NCBI GenBank assembly: GCA_002347025.1
Contig: DEAE01000024.1
Location: forward strand, 543,096 to 607,095
Length of the DNA stretch: 64,000 nucleotides
Source: Acidobacteria bacterium UBA2990
GTDB lineage: Bacteria > Acidobacteriota > Vicinamibacteria > Vicinamibacterales > UBA8438
Direction of reading: 5' to 3'
Shown here: positions 16,410 to 25,559 of the stretch, piece by piece
How the letters are laid out: the number at the start of each line of letters is the position of its first letter
How positions within the stretch are numbered: the stretch's first letter is position 1
Program-made: the position numbers and the translations under genes
The notes under the pieces: generated by a model
What the model was told of the DNA's origin: nothing
Database searches by the model: none
What the model saw: only the letters and a program-made list of their open reading frames with translations

Positions 16410-18047
16410 TCAGGTTGTGATTTCCCGCGTCACAGCTGTAGAACCAGTAGTTCCGCTTGCCCATCCCCCCAAGACTGCTGAGAATTTTCCTGCTGTCCCC
16501 CCGGCTACCACAATCAAGATGTTGTCTTCGTGACTGAATTTGGAAAGTGGTGTTTCGAGTGCCACGGTGGTAGGTCGACCGTCCTGACCGATGAACTCCT
16601 GGGGCAGAGCTCCAATTGCCATACCTTTCTGACATTCATCGTCTGGGAGCAATGCGCGGAGAGGTCTGGCCGTTACTTCTTGGATACGGTGCCGTAAATC
16701 TGATTTGCTGTATCCGTCCCGGCCAAACGTCCGCGCATGCTCTGGACTCACTACCAGTAGCACTTGGCCCATGCGGTGCAATTTTGGGTGCGCCATAGTG
16801 TCAAGGCACATTCCCATGCTGGCACCTAGGGAACGTGCTGTCCTTGACAATTGGTCTCGAATGGCACGAGGGGCTTCTCCAGCAAACACCGTTACGGTGC
16901 TTGTCTCTGGTGAAAATCCCCTTTCCACGTGAAAGGGTTCCCAGCAACTCAACTCTTCATGTTCACCAATGCAACAGGTGAATTTTCCAGGTTGACCAAG
17001 GGTTGACATGTCTATGCCTCCCGGACGTCCGCCCCCGACGTTTCGTACCAGTAGCTGTAACGCCCGGCCGATAGTGGCATTGGTCCGAAACCCTTGCCCA
17101 AAAACGTTGCCTCCGCAGTTCAGTTCGATGCGGTGCCGGATCGGGCCGTTTATGATGATGACGGGGGTCGCGAAATAGGTGGTTGCAAGCACCCCGTGCA
17201 GGTTGAATTCATCGTTGCAGGCCGCTTCGGTGGCAGCTATGACGACTGGTAGATATTCGGGTCGACACCCAGCCATTACAGCGTTTATAGCAATTTTTTC
17301 GACAGTGGCTGGTGCGAGGTTGGGTGGGATGTGGGCAACTACTTGGGAGGCGGCACGGGTGGTTCCGCTGAGCATGCGCAGGACGCGTTCTTCGGTTGGC
17401 GGGACAACCGGGAGGCCATCATCGAGACCCTGTGATGCCATAAACTCAAACGGGTCTTCATCGATAGGGATGCGAACCTGTCTGGCGCTCAAGGTTGCTC
17501 TATTCCTCCGCACAGCTAGTCGTCTGGCAATCTCAGGGTCGTGTACGCGTGAGCCGCAGCCAGGTCGGTGCTCTGGTAGTTGGTCTTCCGTCCTTACGAT
17601 TTCAGGAGGAGGGGTGCTGCAGGAGGCTGCGGTCAGTCGGATCAGTTCGAGTAGTTCTTGTTTGACGAACCCTTCGAAGCTAAAGCCAACTTGGCGAGAT
17701 CGATCCGCCAAGACCACTGCCGGAACTGCGTCAAATCCATAATCGGCCGATACTTCCAAGTTGGTATCTAGTACGACCTGGAAGGTGAGCTGATGTTGCT
17801 CTATAAATTCAGTGGTTTCCGATATCGGGTTCTGGGAGATTCCGATGACCTTCAGTGCTTGCCCTGCCAGTGCTTGATGCAGCCGTTCTATCAACGGTGC
17901 TGTTAGGCTACAGGTCTCGCAATCATACTTGAAGAAAAACAGCAATGTAGTTGCGGTTGGAATCTCGCCGTAGGCCAGAATGTGCCCGTCTCGATCTGCC
18001 AAAGTGAAAGCTGGAGCTTGTCTGCCGACATTGATGAGCGTAGACAT
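16410..18047 (-). CDS. Thioredoxin-fold (redoxin) domain fused to UGSC-associated companion domain
   Basis: A 545-residue cytoplasmic protein with two parts. Residues 1-140 are a TlpA/AhpC-like thioredoxin fold: GRQAPAFTLADRDGH, then FFFKYDCETCSLTAPL with a CxxC pair at Cys43 and Cys46, and the cis-Pro loop AVPAVVLAD near 108-115. A linker contains PGCGSR (Cys164). Residues 195-545 hold the large domain that starts DGLPVVPPT (210-218) and includes ATTYFATPVIIINGPIRH, RTNATIGRALQLL and STLGQPGKFTCCIGEHEE. The gene ends 47 bp before the UGSC selenoprotein gene, so a thiol relay CxxC to U-G-S-C is plausible. The paralog at 1-522 lacks the redoxin part, showing that the fusion is optional. The reaction is unknown. 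Confidence 0.85.
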   Translation of the reverse strand: MSTLINVGRQAPAFTLADRDGHILAYGEIPTATTLLFFFKYDCETCSLTAPLIERLHQALAGQALKVIGISQNPISETTEFIEQHQLTFQVVLDTNLEVSADYGFDAVPAVVLADRSRQVGFSFEGFVKQELLELIRLTAASCSTPPPEIVRTEDQLPEHRPGCGSRVHDPEIARRLAVRRNRATLSARQVRIPIDEDPFEFMASQGLDDGLPVVPPTEERVLRMLSGTTRAASQVVAHIPPNLAPATVEKIAINAVMAGCRPEYLPVVIAATEAACNDEFNLHGVLATTYFATPVIIINGPIRHRIELNCGGNVFGQGFRTNATIGRALQLLVRNVGGGRPGGIDMSTLGQPGKFTCCIGEHEELSCWEPFHVERGFSPETSTVTVFAGEAPRAIRDQLSRTARSLGASMGMCLDTMAHPKLHRMGQVLLVVSPEHARTFGRDGYSKSDLRHRIQEVTARPLRALLPDDECQKGMAIGALPQEFIGQDGRPTTVALETPLSKFSHEDNILIVVAGGTAGKFSAVLGGWASGTTGSTAVTREITT

Positions 18048-18095
18048 GATGGTGCATTGTCTCAGAGTTTCAGGAGAATCGTCTTCGTGGCGCTG

Positions 18096-19142
18096 CTATT
18101 CAGTCGTGCCCTTATCTGGGGGTTGCGGTGCAAATGAGAAAGCGTTGGTTGCTATTGGCCCGCAGACGTTCGATTTTGTCAGAAGGTTTTCGTACATTGC
18201 ATAGAACTTATCTACATCTAGGCCAAGCATTACGTCCACAAGTCTGACATTTCTTGCAGCTGATGAAGTGACCCTAGTTGCGCCGTAGGTGGGCCCGAAC
18301 TCGGTCTCGACGGTTAAAGGGAGCCTTTCGACTGCCGTTACGATTGAAGGATCAATCAACCAGGCTGCAGTGATGCAGTCCCACGCATAGTAGTAAGCGT
18401 CTGGTTGGGAGATGAATCGTGGGGCTAAGTCGTGAAGCATTAGCCGAGTGAGTGGCGTGTCGGCGGTTACGATTCGGTTGAACAGGTCCTGCTTGATCGG
18501 TGCCTGGTTTGTGATGTCGAGTCCGAACATCACGACATGTGGGATGGTCGATCGGAGTACAGCGGCTGCTGCTTCTGGATCGAACCAAATGTTGAACTCG
18601 GCGGATCGGGTGGTGTTGCCAGGTACACGGACATTTCCTCCCATAAAGACAAGCTGTTTGACGGTCGATGCTAAGTCTGGTCTGGCAAGGAAGGCCATTG
18701 CTAGGTTAGTCATGGGACCCAGAGCAACTATGGTCACCTCGTTGGGGTAGTGCTCGAGCGTGTTGATTATGAACTGTACAGCACCGGTGGTTTGCGGGCG
18801 GACAGTGGCAAAGTGACCTCCGTGAGGGGGACAGAGATCGGGTTTAGCATCGAAGGCTCCTTTGAAAGTGATCGGTCCAAACTCAGCCTCCTGCTTTGCT
18901 GCCAGGCGTGGTGTGTTGAGTAGCGGGGCCTCAGCACCGAGGTAGAGCGGGAGATGGGTGGCGCCGGTTACTTCAAGCAAGTGAAGCATGTGTTCTGTGC
19001 CCTGAGCAACCGTGTGGTTGCCAGCGACGACCGTGATTCCGAGAATGTTGATTTGGTCTTGATGGGGTAGCAGCATTGCGAGCGCTGCTGCGTCGTCGTT
19101 GAATACTGCGGAATCAGTATCGAAGATAATTCGATGGTTCAC
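18096..19142 (-). CDS. Nucleoside hydrolase (inosine-uridine-preferring family)
   Basis: A 348-residue enzyme of the IU-nucleoside hydrolase fold. The N-terminal metal site is present, though stretched: IIFDTDSAVFNDDAAALAML, where the usual spacing is shorter (DxDxxxDD). GITVVAGNHTVAQGTEH near 37 and IVALGPMTNLAMAFLARPDL near 135 match the family, as does FNIWFDPEAAAAVL near 183. It cleaves the N-glycosidic bond of ribonucleosides to base and ribose. The start is GTG. First gene of the probable operon running to 12064, 48 bp before the redoxin-companion gene; a hairpin at 19177-19209 isolates it from the gene upstream. Confidence 0.9.
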   Translation of the reverse strand: MNHRIIFDTDSAVFNDDAAALAMLLPHQDQINILGITVVAGNHTVAQGTEHMLHLLEVTGATHLPLYLGAEAPLLNTPRLAAKQEAEFGPITFKGAFDAKPDLCPPHGGHFATVRPQTTGAVQFIINTLEHYPNEVTIVALGPMTNLAMAFLARPDLASTVKQLVFMGGNVRVPGNTTRSAEFNIWFDPEAAAAVLRSTIPHVVMFGLDITNQAPIKQDLFNRIVTADTPLTRLMLHDLAPRFISQPDAYYYAWDCITAAWLIDPSIVTAVERLPLTVETEFGPTYGATRVTSSAARNVRLVDVMLGLDVDKFYAMYENLLTKSNVCGPIATNAFSFAPQPPDKGTTE

Positions 19143-19176
19143 TATAAGCTCGTGGGCAAGCAGGGAACAATAGACG

Positions 19177-19209
19177 CTCGGCCTGCCTGGTATGCCTAGG
19201 CAGGCCGAG
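19177..19209 (-). terminator. Intergenic hairpin, likely terminator
   Basis: CTCGGCCTGCCT and AGGCAGGCCGAG form a perfect 12-bp stem with a 9-base loop. It lies just after the stop of the PQQ dehydrogenase gene (minus strand) and before the nucleoside hydrolase start. The T-run on the minus strand is weak; on the plus strand TTTTT follows after a few bases. Confidence 0.55.
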
Positions 19210-19228
19210 ACTTAGGGTTTTTCTCGCT

Positions 19229-21271
19229 TTACTCCGGCAGCGCGAATGCAATCAGTTCTGGAACTGGAGACCCCCCTACTGTGAGGGCAATGAACTGTCT
19301 ACCATTGAGCAGATAAGTCATTGGTGTCCCTATAGCACCACGTGGGATGTCTACGGAGGCGATTTCTCTCCCGTTTGATTTATCGACCGCCACAAGCCGT
19401 GGACCGCCGGTAGTCCCACCTGTGGTAAGGGCATAGATAAGCATCGTTGGTGTTACAAGCGGACCACTTCGGCTTCCATCCCCGCCGAGGGGGGGCAAGT
19501 CCAGATCTCGAAGCATCGGGTGGCTTCTTATCCTCTCGCCCGTGCCTAGGGGTTGCATCCAGACATGGTCACCGGTGTTGAGGTCAATCGCGGTCATCCG
19601 TGAGTAGGGTGGTTTGAACAATGGAAGCCCTTGGGGCATCGTTGCTGTCCTAGTACCTCGTCCTCGAGCCTCAATGATATTCAGTGTTGCACCTTCACCG
19701 GCCTCGGGATCACGGTAGTTTCTGACACTATAAGCATTAACGGAGGGTACGTAGAGGAGTCCGGTTTCAGGATCGACTCCGGCGCCGGACCAGTTGGCAC
19801 CGCCACCAGTGCTAGGACGCTGAATGGTTCCGCGTAGACTCTGTGGAGTAAAGAGTGGTCCCAGTCTGAAGCCTTCGACGGCTTCGATGGCCATTTGACG
19901 GATCTCCGGTGTGAAGTCGGCAAGGTCGTCGAGTGTCACCCCTTGATACTCGAAGGGAGCCGGCCTGGTGGGGAAAGGTTGAGTCGGCCAGATCTGTTCA
20001 CCGGGTATGTCTGTATCAGAGGGAACCTGGCGCTCCTCGATTGGCCAGATCGGTTCACCAGTGACACGGTCAAAGACGTATAGGAAACCCTGCTTGCTTA
20101 CTTGGGCTAAAGCCTTGACCGGTCGACCATTAACCTCAATGTCCACTAGGTTGGGTGCTGCAGGGAAGTCGTAGTCCCACAGGCCGTGATGGACAGCCTG
20201 AAAGTGCCACTCACGCTGTCCGGTTTCGATGTTTAGGGCCACTATACTTTCGGCGAATAGGTTCTGTCCGGGACGATGCCCTCCGTAGTAGTCTGGTGCC
20301 GGTGTGTTTGTCGGGAGGTAGATCATGCCCAACTCTGTGTCAGCGCTCATCATCGACCACACTCCGACCTTACCTGTGACCCGCCATGAGTCGCCTCCCC
20401 AAGTATCGTTGCCGTATTCATCTCCTTGTGGGATGGTGTGGAAGGTCCATTTTGTTCGACCGGAATGGACGTCGAAGCCACGCATCCAGCCTGGCGGGGC
20501 TTCACGTGTAATGTTGTAGGAGGAGATGGAGGACGGGGTGATGATGGTATCTCCAACAACCAGTGGCGGCGATTGGACTGAGTATAGTAACGCGTTCAAC
20601 CAGTCGCGATCACCGCGGTTTGCACGGGGCAGGTCTCGAGTCAGATCGACTCGACCGTTTTCGCCAAAATCCAAACAGGGGCGACCGGTTGTGGCTTCAA
20701 CGCACACTAGGTAGCCGTTGCTTGTCCCCCAGAAGACCCGTTCGGCTGTTCCGTTGGTCCAGTAGGCGACTCCTCGCTGATTCCAGCGAGCACTCATCGT
20801 GGTGGTGCCGGCTTCGTATGTCTTTGGATTGTAGACCCAGAGTGTCTCACCTGTGCCAGCGTTGATTGCGGCACCTTGAGAGGTCGGCATATTGATAAAG
20901 AGGCGTCCTCCTACCATCAGCGGTGTGGCTTTGAGATTGTTCGTGTAGGGTGGCTGTCCGTCACGCCAACGGTCTGGGTCGTCCTGGTTCAGGGCCTCGA
21001 AAATTACCTCAGACTTGGCTCGCCATTCCCCTCCATCTGGGGTAGACATACTTACGAAGGCGTCTGCTGATTGCCAGCGCCAGGCTATTTCAAGGTCGGC
21101 GAAGTTTGTCCTGTTGACTTGATCGAGGGGTGAGTACTTGGTGCTGCCAAGATCTCCTCCATACGTGGGCCATTCGCCATTCGCCGGTGCCCCACTTTGG
21201 GCGAAGATGGGTATTGCCGCCAGGCCAGTCAGTGCCAATATCCAACAGGTCAGATGCAGTGATCGATTCAT
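19229..21271 (-). CDS. Secreted PQQ-dependent dehydrogenase, glucose dehydrogenase-like
   Basis: A 680-residue quinoprotein. The start at 21271 is set by GAGGAG 7 bases upstream and by the signal peptide that then begins at residue 1 (MNRSLHLTCWILALTGLAA). NGEWPTYGGDLGSTKYSPLDQ after the leader, the blade motifs (NAGTGETLWVYNPKT, DVHSGRTKWTFH, NIETGQREWHF, DRVTGEPIWPIEER) and the active-site block HHGLWDYDFP define the same group as 3883-5856 and 34876-36939. A periplasmic sugar or alcohol oxidase passing electrons to quinone or cytochrome. No cytochrome gene is adjacent, so it appears as a single transcription unit closed by the hairpin at 19177-19209. Confidence 0.92.
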   Translation of the reverse strand: MNRSLHLTCWILALTGLAAIPIFAQSGAPANGEWPTYGGDLGSTKYSPLDQVNRTNFADLEIAWRWQSADAFVSMSTPDGGEWRAKSEVIFEALNQDDPDRWRDGQPPYTNNLKATPLMVGGRLFINMPTSQGAAINAGTGETLWVYNPKTYEAGTTTMSARWNQRGVAYWTNGTAERVFWGTSNGYLVCVEATTGRPCLDFGENGRVDLTRDLPRANRGDRDWLNALLYSVQSPPLVVGDTIITPSSISSYNITREAPPGWMRGFDVHSGRTKWTFHTIPQGDEYGNDTWGGDSWRVTGKVGVWSMMSADTELGMIYLPTNTPAPDYYGGHRPGQNLFAESIVALNIETGQREWHFQAVHHGLWDYDFPAAPNLVDIEVNGRPVKALAQVSKQGFLYVFDRVTGEPIWPIEERQVPSDTDIPGEQIWPTQPFPTRPAPFEYQGVTLDDLADFTPEIRQMAIEAVEGFRLGPLFTPQSLRGTIQRPSTGGGANWSGAGVDPETGLLYVPSVNAYSVRNYRDPEAGEGATLNIIEARGRGTRTATMPQGLPLFKPPYSRMTAIDLNTGDHVWMQPLGTGERIRSHPMLRDLDLPPLGGDGSRSGPLVTPTMLIYALTTGGTTGGPRLVAVDKSNGREIASVDIPRGAIGTPMTYLLNGRQFIALTVGGSPVPELIAFALPE

Positions 21272-21396
21272 GGTTTCACTCCTCGTAGGTGCCATACTCC
21301 CATTGGCTATGGCCTTCATCATACAGCGCTGCTCCAAAGGCAAACGAGCTTGCCTCGAAAAGTCTTATGTCGCTCAAGTGCCCCCAAAACGATAAA

Positions 21397-22254
21397 ATGC
21401 GCTTCAGCATGCGAGAAAGAGTTGCTGTTGGTGGCCAGTGTGTAAGCTTTTGGCTCTTGGGGATTGTGGGGGCGATCGCTCTTTTGCAGGGGAGTGTGAC
21501 GATAGAAGGGCACTTCGAGCTACTCCAAGGCGGACGTCGACCGGCCCCACAGACCTTTCATTGGATGCTGCCAGCTCAGTATACCGGTGTCGAAGTGACC
21601 GAGTTGCATTCGGGTGACTGTTATGTAATCCAGCAGGTTGAGGGCCTTGTGTATTTTGCTGAACCTGAGCCCGAGGTTCTTGAGCTCCAAGAGAGGCTTG
21701 GTGGGCCATTGGCCCATCTCGTCGAATCTCCTAAAGGTCATCCAGAATGTGTCCTTGCCAAGTGTGTCGAAGTTTCGAATGTAACCAGAGAGCTTATAAC
21801 CCGACTTCTCGAAACTGGGAATTCTCGTGCTCAGCGCTTGGCGCGTCATCGACCGTCTCCACTTGATAATATGCGTGGAGGCGTCTATTCCGATGTAGGG
21901 TCAGCCGATCGGTCCCGTTACAGACAGACCCCAGAGCAGCGGATGGCGTATTTACATCTGCAGACAGCTGCTCGAGACAACTGCTATGAAGCTCAGGCGC
22001 CGCGGACATTGACAATTCACATTCGCGACCATCAACTGAGGCCGGATCGCACTGGTGTTTACAGTGGCTACTTGTATCTGGAGCATCATCATGACCCACT
22101 TCCAGGGCGCGTGGTGGTGAATGCGCCACGGAGGTTCCTGCAAGAACGCAGCAGGAATCTCATGACCCATAGCTGGCCCAAGCGCCTGAGCCCGGACAGT
22201 GGGCGCGCACCGTCGTGGGTCTTGACCTTTCCCGAATTGACCAGAGATGTTTGA
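21397..22254 (+). CDS. Hypothetical membrane-anchored protein
   Basis: A 285-residue frame that I cannot assign to a family. One hydrophobic segment near residues 18-34 (VSFWLLGIVGAIALLQGSV) would anchor or export it; the rest is soluble, with acidic stretches (YFAEPEPEVLELQERL) in the middle and a His-rich, Arg-rich C-terminal half (YLYLEHHHDPLPGRVVVN). An ATG 36 codons earlier exists but would overlap the neighbouring gene's control region and hide the membrane segment, so 21397 is preferred; no strong ribosome site is seen. Codon use resembles neighbouring real genes. It is divergent from the PQQ gene and 49 bp before the MBL hydrolase. Confidence 0.55.
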   Translation: MRFSMRERVAVGGQCVSFWLLGIVGAIALLQGSVTIEGHFELLQGGRRPAPQTFHWMLPAQYTGVEVTELHSGDCYVIQQVEGLVYFAEPEPEVLELQERLGGPLAHLVESPKGHPECVLAKCVEVSNVTRELITRLLETGNSRAQRLARHRPSPLDNMRGGVYSDVGSADRSRYRQTPEQRMAYLHLQTAARDNCYEAQAPRTLTIHIRDHQLRPDRTGVYSGYLYLEHHHDPLPGRVVVNAPRRFLQERSRNLMTHSWPKRLSPDSGRAPSWVLTFPELTRDV

Positions 22255-22303
22255 CTAGATCCTAGTGCACCGATGGTCATTTATGACCCTGGAGGTTAGA
22301 TCG

Positions 22304-23368
22304 ATGAACCGATTTCTAATGACTCTTTCCGTTGGCGTCCTAGCGTTGTTAGCAACGGAATGGCAGACTCGTGGCGCGGCCGTCCAAAGCCCAGATGGTA
22401 GCCCGAGTCACCGCTTCGAGGAACTGGCTGATGGTGTGTACTTCGCGATTGGGACCGGTGTCATGACCGTGATGAGTAACTCGCTAGTGATTATTAACGA
22501 AGACCACGTGATGTTGGTCGACACGTCAGTGACCCCAGCTGCGGCTCGCGGGTTGGTGGCCGGTATTGAGACTTTGACGGACAAGCCGATTAAGTATGTG
22601 TTCAACACGCACTATCACTTCGACCATGCTCACGGAAACCAGATTTTTGGAGATGACGTCGAGATCATTGGTCACGATTTTGTGCGAACGATGTTGTCGT
22701 CGGATGTGCTTGCCCAGCGTACTCATCGATCGTTTACGGAGCGGATGCCTGACCAGCTTGAACAGATGAGAGCGCGAGTTGCTGGCACAAGCGACGCAGC
22801 CGAGCGTCAGGAACTGGCCGCGGCGTTGCGAATCCAGGAAGCTCACTGGGAAGCGCTACAGGAAACTAAACCGACTCCGCCAAACGTGACCTATAGCGAC
22901 ACCATGCGGCTGGTGAAGGGCGGGCGTGAAGTGCAGCTGCACTTCCCCGGGCCCGGGCACACCGGTGGTGACACGCTCGTGTTTCTTCCTGAAGAGCGCA
23001 TTGTATTTACAGGGGATTTCTTCGTGGGAAGGCCTGGTGGCCACGGCCTTCCCTATATGGGTGACGGTTATGTCGAAGAATGGCCTTCGTCGCTAGATCG
23101 GTTGAAAGCTTTAGAGTTCGACATCATTGTACCCGGGCATGGGTTGCCTTTTCGAGAGCGTGAGCAAATCGACCATCTTCAGGCTTATCTTCGTGACCTA
23201 AACCGACAGGTCAATGCTCTCTACGCGGCCGGTGTGTCCGTCGAGGATGCAGCTGGTCGTGTTGATTTGAGTGCTCATGTGCAGCATTACGGTGATCGGG
23301 TTGTCAACGCTGACCCGAGGGCTGTTGTCCGGATGTACGAACGTTTGCACATCAAGATGCCCAGGTGA
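22304..23368 (+). CDS. Exported MBL-fold metallo-hydrolase
   Basis: A 354-residue zinc hydrolase fold with a signal peptide (FLMTLSVGVLALLATEWQTRG). The start at 22304 is chosen because GGAGG lies 8 bases upstream. The metal motif HYHFDHAHG (HxHxDH) is near residue 105, the third His follows in FPGPGHTGGDTLVF near 215, then GDFFVGRPG with the bridging Asp near 240 and VPGHG near 277. A helical insert between residues 140 and 200 is rich in Glu, Arg and Gln. The substrate may be an ester, lactone or lactam; it resembles SoxH/quinoprotein-relay hydrolases sometimes encoded near PQQ dehydrogenases. An apparently dead relative lies at 11597. Confidence 0.88.
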   Translation: MNRFLMTLSVGVLALLATEWQTRGAAVQSPDGSPSHRFEELADGVYFAIGTGVMTVMSNSLVIINEDHVMLVDTSVTPAAARGLVAGIETLTDKPIKYVFNTHYHFDHAHGNQIFGDDVEIIGHDFVRTMLSSDVLAQRTHRSFTERMPDQLEQMRARVAGTSDAAERQELAAALRIQEAHWEALQETKPTPPNVTYSDTMRLVKGGREVQLHFPGPGHTGGDTLVFLPEERIVFTGDFFVGRPGGHGLPYMGDGYVEEWPSSLDRLKALEFDIIVPGHGLPFREREQIDHLQAYLRDLNRQVNALYAAGVSVEDAAGRVDLSAHVQHYGDRVVNADPRAVVRMYERLHIKMPR

Positions 23369-23407
23369 TGCGCTGAGAAGCTGGGCGGTTCGCAGGGTGA
23401 CTTCTGG

Positions 23408-24193
23408 TCAGTGCGAGTTTGTGAGAAAGGACAGGATAGTAGCGTTGAAGGCGCCGGCCTGTTCTACATTTGACAGATGGGCTGCTTCCAGGGTCACTAC
23501 TCTTGCCCCCCCGACTCGGGTTTGGACGAGATTCCCAGCTTCGGGTGGGGTCGCTTCATCGTTTGCTCCATTTATTACCAACACTGGGGCTGCTATGCGT
23601 GCGAGAGCATCATTCAGGTTGGCGTCTCTTAGTGCTGCGCAACAGCCTGCATAGCCTTCGACGGTGCAGGCGCTGAGCATCGAGCGAAACTGTCCGACAA
23701 TGACGGGGTCGGTTTGACAAAATCGGTCAGTGAACCAACGTTTGGTTAACGTATCAGTCATGCCACTTAGACCAGAGGCCTGTACAGCTGCAATCCTCTG
23801 GTTCCAGAAGCTTGGGGTGCCGATGGTTGCACCGGTGTTAGCTGCTATCACGCGGTCCACACGCTCCTGTGCGTTTGCGGCTAGCCACAGTGCGACCATA
23901 CCACCGAGGGAAATACCGCAGACATGCGCACGAGGGGCATTGGCTGCAGCTAATACGGCCAGTGCGTCTCGGCCTAGGCGCTCCAGCGTGTAGGGTCCTG
24001 GTGGCGAATCAGATAGGCCATGTCCACGCGTGTCACAGCGGATTACACGGAACAGTGGTGTCAGTTGATCGACTTGCTGTTTCCATAGATCAGTCGTTGT
24101 GCCGAGTGAATTCAATAGAAGCAGTGGAGGTGCTTCTTGCGGCCCTTCTACATCGAACGACAACCGACATTGGTCAACTTGGAGCTTAGTCAT
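23408..24193 (-). CDS. pcaD: 3-oxoadipate enol-lactonase
   Basis: A 261-residue alpha/beta hydrolase. The nucleophile elbow GISLGG is near residue 93, LLLNSLGTTTDLWKQQ near 25 holds the oxyanion loop, and VINGANDEATPP near 205 and EAAHLSNVEQ near 235 supply the acid and His. It hydrolyses 3-oxoadipate enol-lactone to 3-oxoadipate in the protocatechuate branch. The ATG at 24193 lies within the end of pcaB (8-bp overlap, ATGACTAA), so it is last in the pcaHGBD operon. The next enzyme expected before it, 4-carboxymuconolactone decarboxylase (pcaC), is neither fused nor adjacent. Context makes the assignment more secure than sequence alone. Confidence 0.9.
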   Translation of the reverse strand: MTKLQVDQCRLSFDVEGPQEAPPLLLLNSLGTTTDLWKQQVDQLTPLFRVIRCDTRGHGLSDSPPGPYTLERLGRDALAVLAAANAPRAHVCGISLGGMVALWLAANAQERVDRVIAANTGATIGTPSFWNQRIAAVQASGLSGMTDTLTKRWFTDRFCQTDPVIVGQFRSMLSACTVEGYAGCCAALRDANLNDALARIAAPVLVINGANDEATPPEAGNLVQTRVGGARVVTLEAAHLSNVEQAGAFNATILSFLTNSH

Positions 24194-25553
24194 CGGCTGA
24201 GATGGGGACCCTAATACTATCAAGGACGCGTTGGATGAATTGTCTTGAGGCTCCGAGGTATCTGTCTGGAGTTAGCAGTTGAGCGATCTTGGTAGGGTCG
24301 AGATGACGAGTGACCAAAGGTTCGTCCGTCAAAACCTCTAAAAGCGTACGGTTTTCGGACGCTGCACGGCGACAGGCATTTGCGACACAAATATGCGCCT
24401 CGTGCTTACCGATCGAGTCTGCTAGAGCCATCGCGATTGACTCAGCAAGTAAAGTTCCTTTGGAGATTTCGAGATTAGTGCGCATTTGGTCCGTGTGGAC
24501 CGTTAGCCTTTCTAGGGTGTCTGCAATCGCTCCCGCCCCGCCAGACGAGGCGATTACTAGGTCGGGTAGAGTGTCCCATTCGGCTTGCCAGCCGCCGACA
24601 GCTCTTTCGTGTTCTTGGACCATAGCGGCAAGCAGTGTCGCGACAAGACCGGGCGCACGACACGCTGCGGCCAACGCCACAGAAGCTCCGACTGGGTTCC
24701 GTTTCTGCGGCATCGTTGAAGAACCACCTCGACCTTCCACTGGTTGCTCATTGGCTTCCGCAACTTCGGTTTGAGACAGGAGGGTTAGATCTCTTGCAAT
24801 CTTGCCGATGGCTCCTGTGGCAACGCCTAATGCGCAGCCAAGTTGTGAAAACCGATCTCGGTTCGCATGCCAAGGTATGGCTGGTGCCCTGAGCTTGAGA
24901 GATGCTGCCAGAGCGTCTGTAGTCGCCAACCCCTGTGAGCCGAGTGAAGCCAGAGTGCCGGATGCGCCTCCGAACTGCAACACCAACACGCCATCCAATG
25001 TTCTGTTGACTTGTAGACGGGTTCGGTTGAGCGCGTCAGCCCATCCAGCTGCTTTGAGACCAAATGTGATGGGGGTTGCCTGCTGTAGCCAGGTTCGACC
25101 TGGCATGGTGGAATCAGCGAAACGTTCCGCTAGGTAGGCCGACGTTTCTACACTCCGTTCAAGTTGGGTGAGGATTATTGTTACAGCTGCACGCAGCTGC
25201 AGAACTAAGCTGGTATCTAGAATGTCTTGGCTGGTTGCCCCCCAATGTACATACCGAGCGGCGGCAGGGCTGCTTCTTGAGACGGTCTCTGTCAGGTGAT
25301 GCACAACTGGAATAACCGGATTTCCTGCTTCGGTTGTCTCAACTGCCAGCTGGTTACAGTTGTAGAGCTCTGCTCGGGCGGCAGCTTTGATAGGTTCCAC
25401 ACAACTGCTGGGAATGACGCCGATTAAGGCCTCAGCTTCGGCTAGGGCACTTTCGACATCAAGCATCGCTTGTAGCTGATTGTGGGCGGAGAACTGGTTG
25501 GCGACTTCAGCGTCGCCTAGCAGATTATCGTGAATTCTGGATACCGAGGTCAT
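24186..25553 (-). CDS. pcaB: 3-carboxy-cis,cis-muconate cycloisomerase
   Basis: A 455-residue member of the fumarase/aspartase superfamily. The signature GSSTMPQKRNPVG is near residue 280, with PGRTWLQQATPITFG near 160 and VHWGATSQDILDTS near 105. In the beta-ketoadipate pathway it lactonises 3-carboxymuconate, the product of PcaHG, to 4-carboxymuconolactone. Six bp separate it from pcaG upstream, and its stop overlaps pcaD. Length and motifs match bacterial PcaB rather than adenylosuccinate lyase, and the operon settles the choice. Confidence 0.93.
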   Translation of the reverse strand: MTSVSRIHDNLLGDAEVANQFSAHNQLQAMLDVESALAEAEALIGVIPSSCVEPIKAAARAELYNCNQLAVETTEAGNPVIPVVHHLTETVSRSSPAAARYVHWGATSQDILDTSLVLQLRAAVTIILTQLERSVETSAYLAERFADSTMPGRTWLQQATPITFGLKAAGWADALNRTRLQVNRTLDGVLVLQFGGASGTLASLGSQGLATTDALAASLKLRAPAIPWHANRDRFSQLGCALGVATGAIGKIARDLTLLSQTEVAEANEQPVEGRGGSSTMPQKRNPVGASVALAAACRAPGLVATLLAAMVQEHERAVGGWQAEWDTLPDLVIASSGGAGAIADTLERLTVHTDQMRTNLEISKGTLLAESIAMALADSIGKHEAHICVANACRRAASENRTLLEVLTDEPLVTRHLDPTKIAQLLTPDRYLGASRQFIQRVLDSIRVPISADD

Positions 25554-25559
25554 AGTGGG

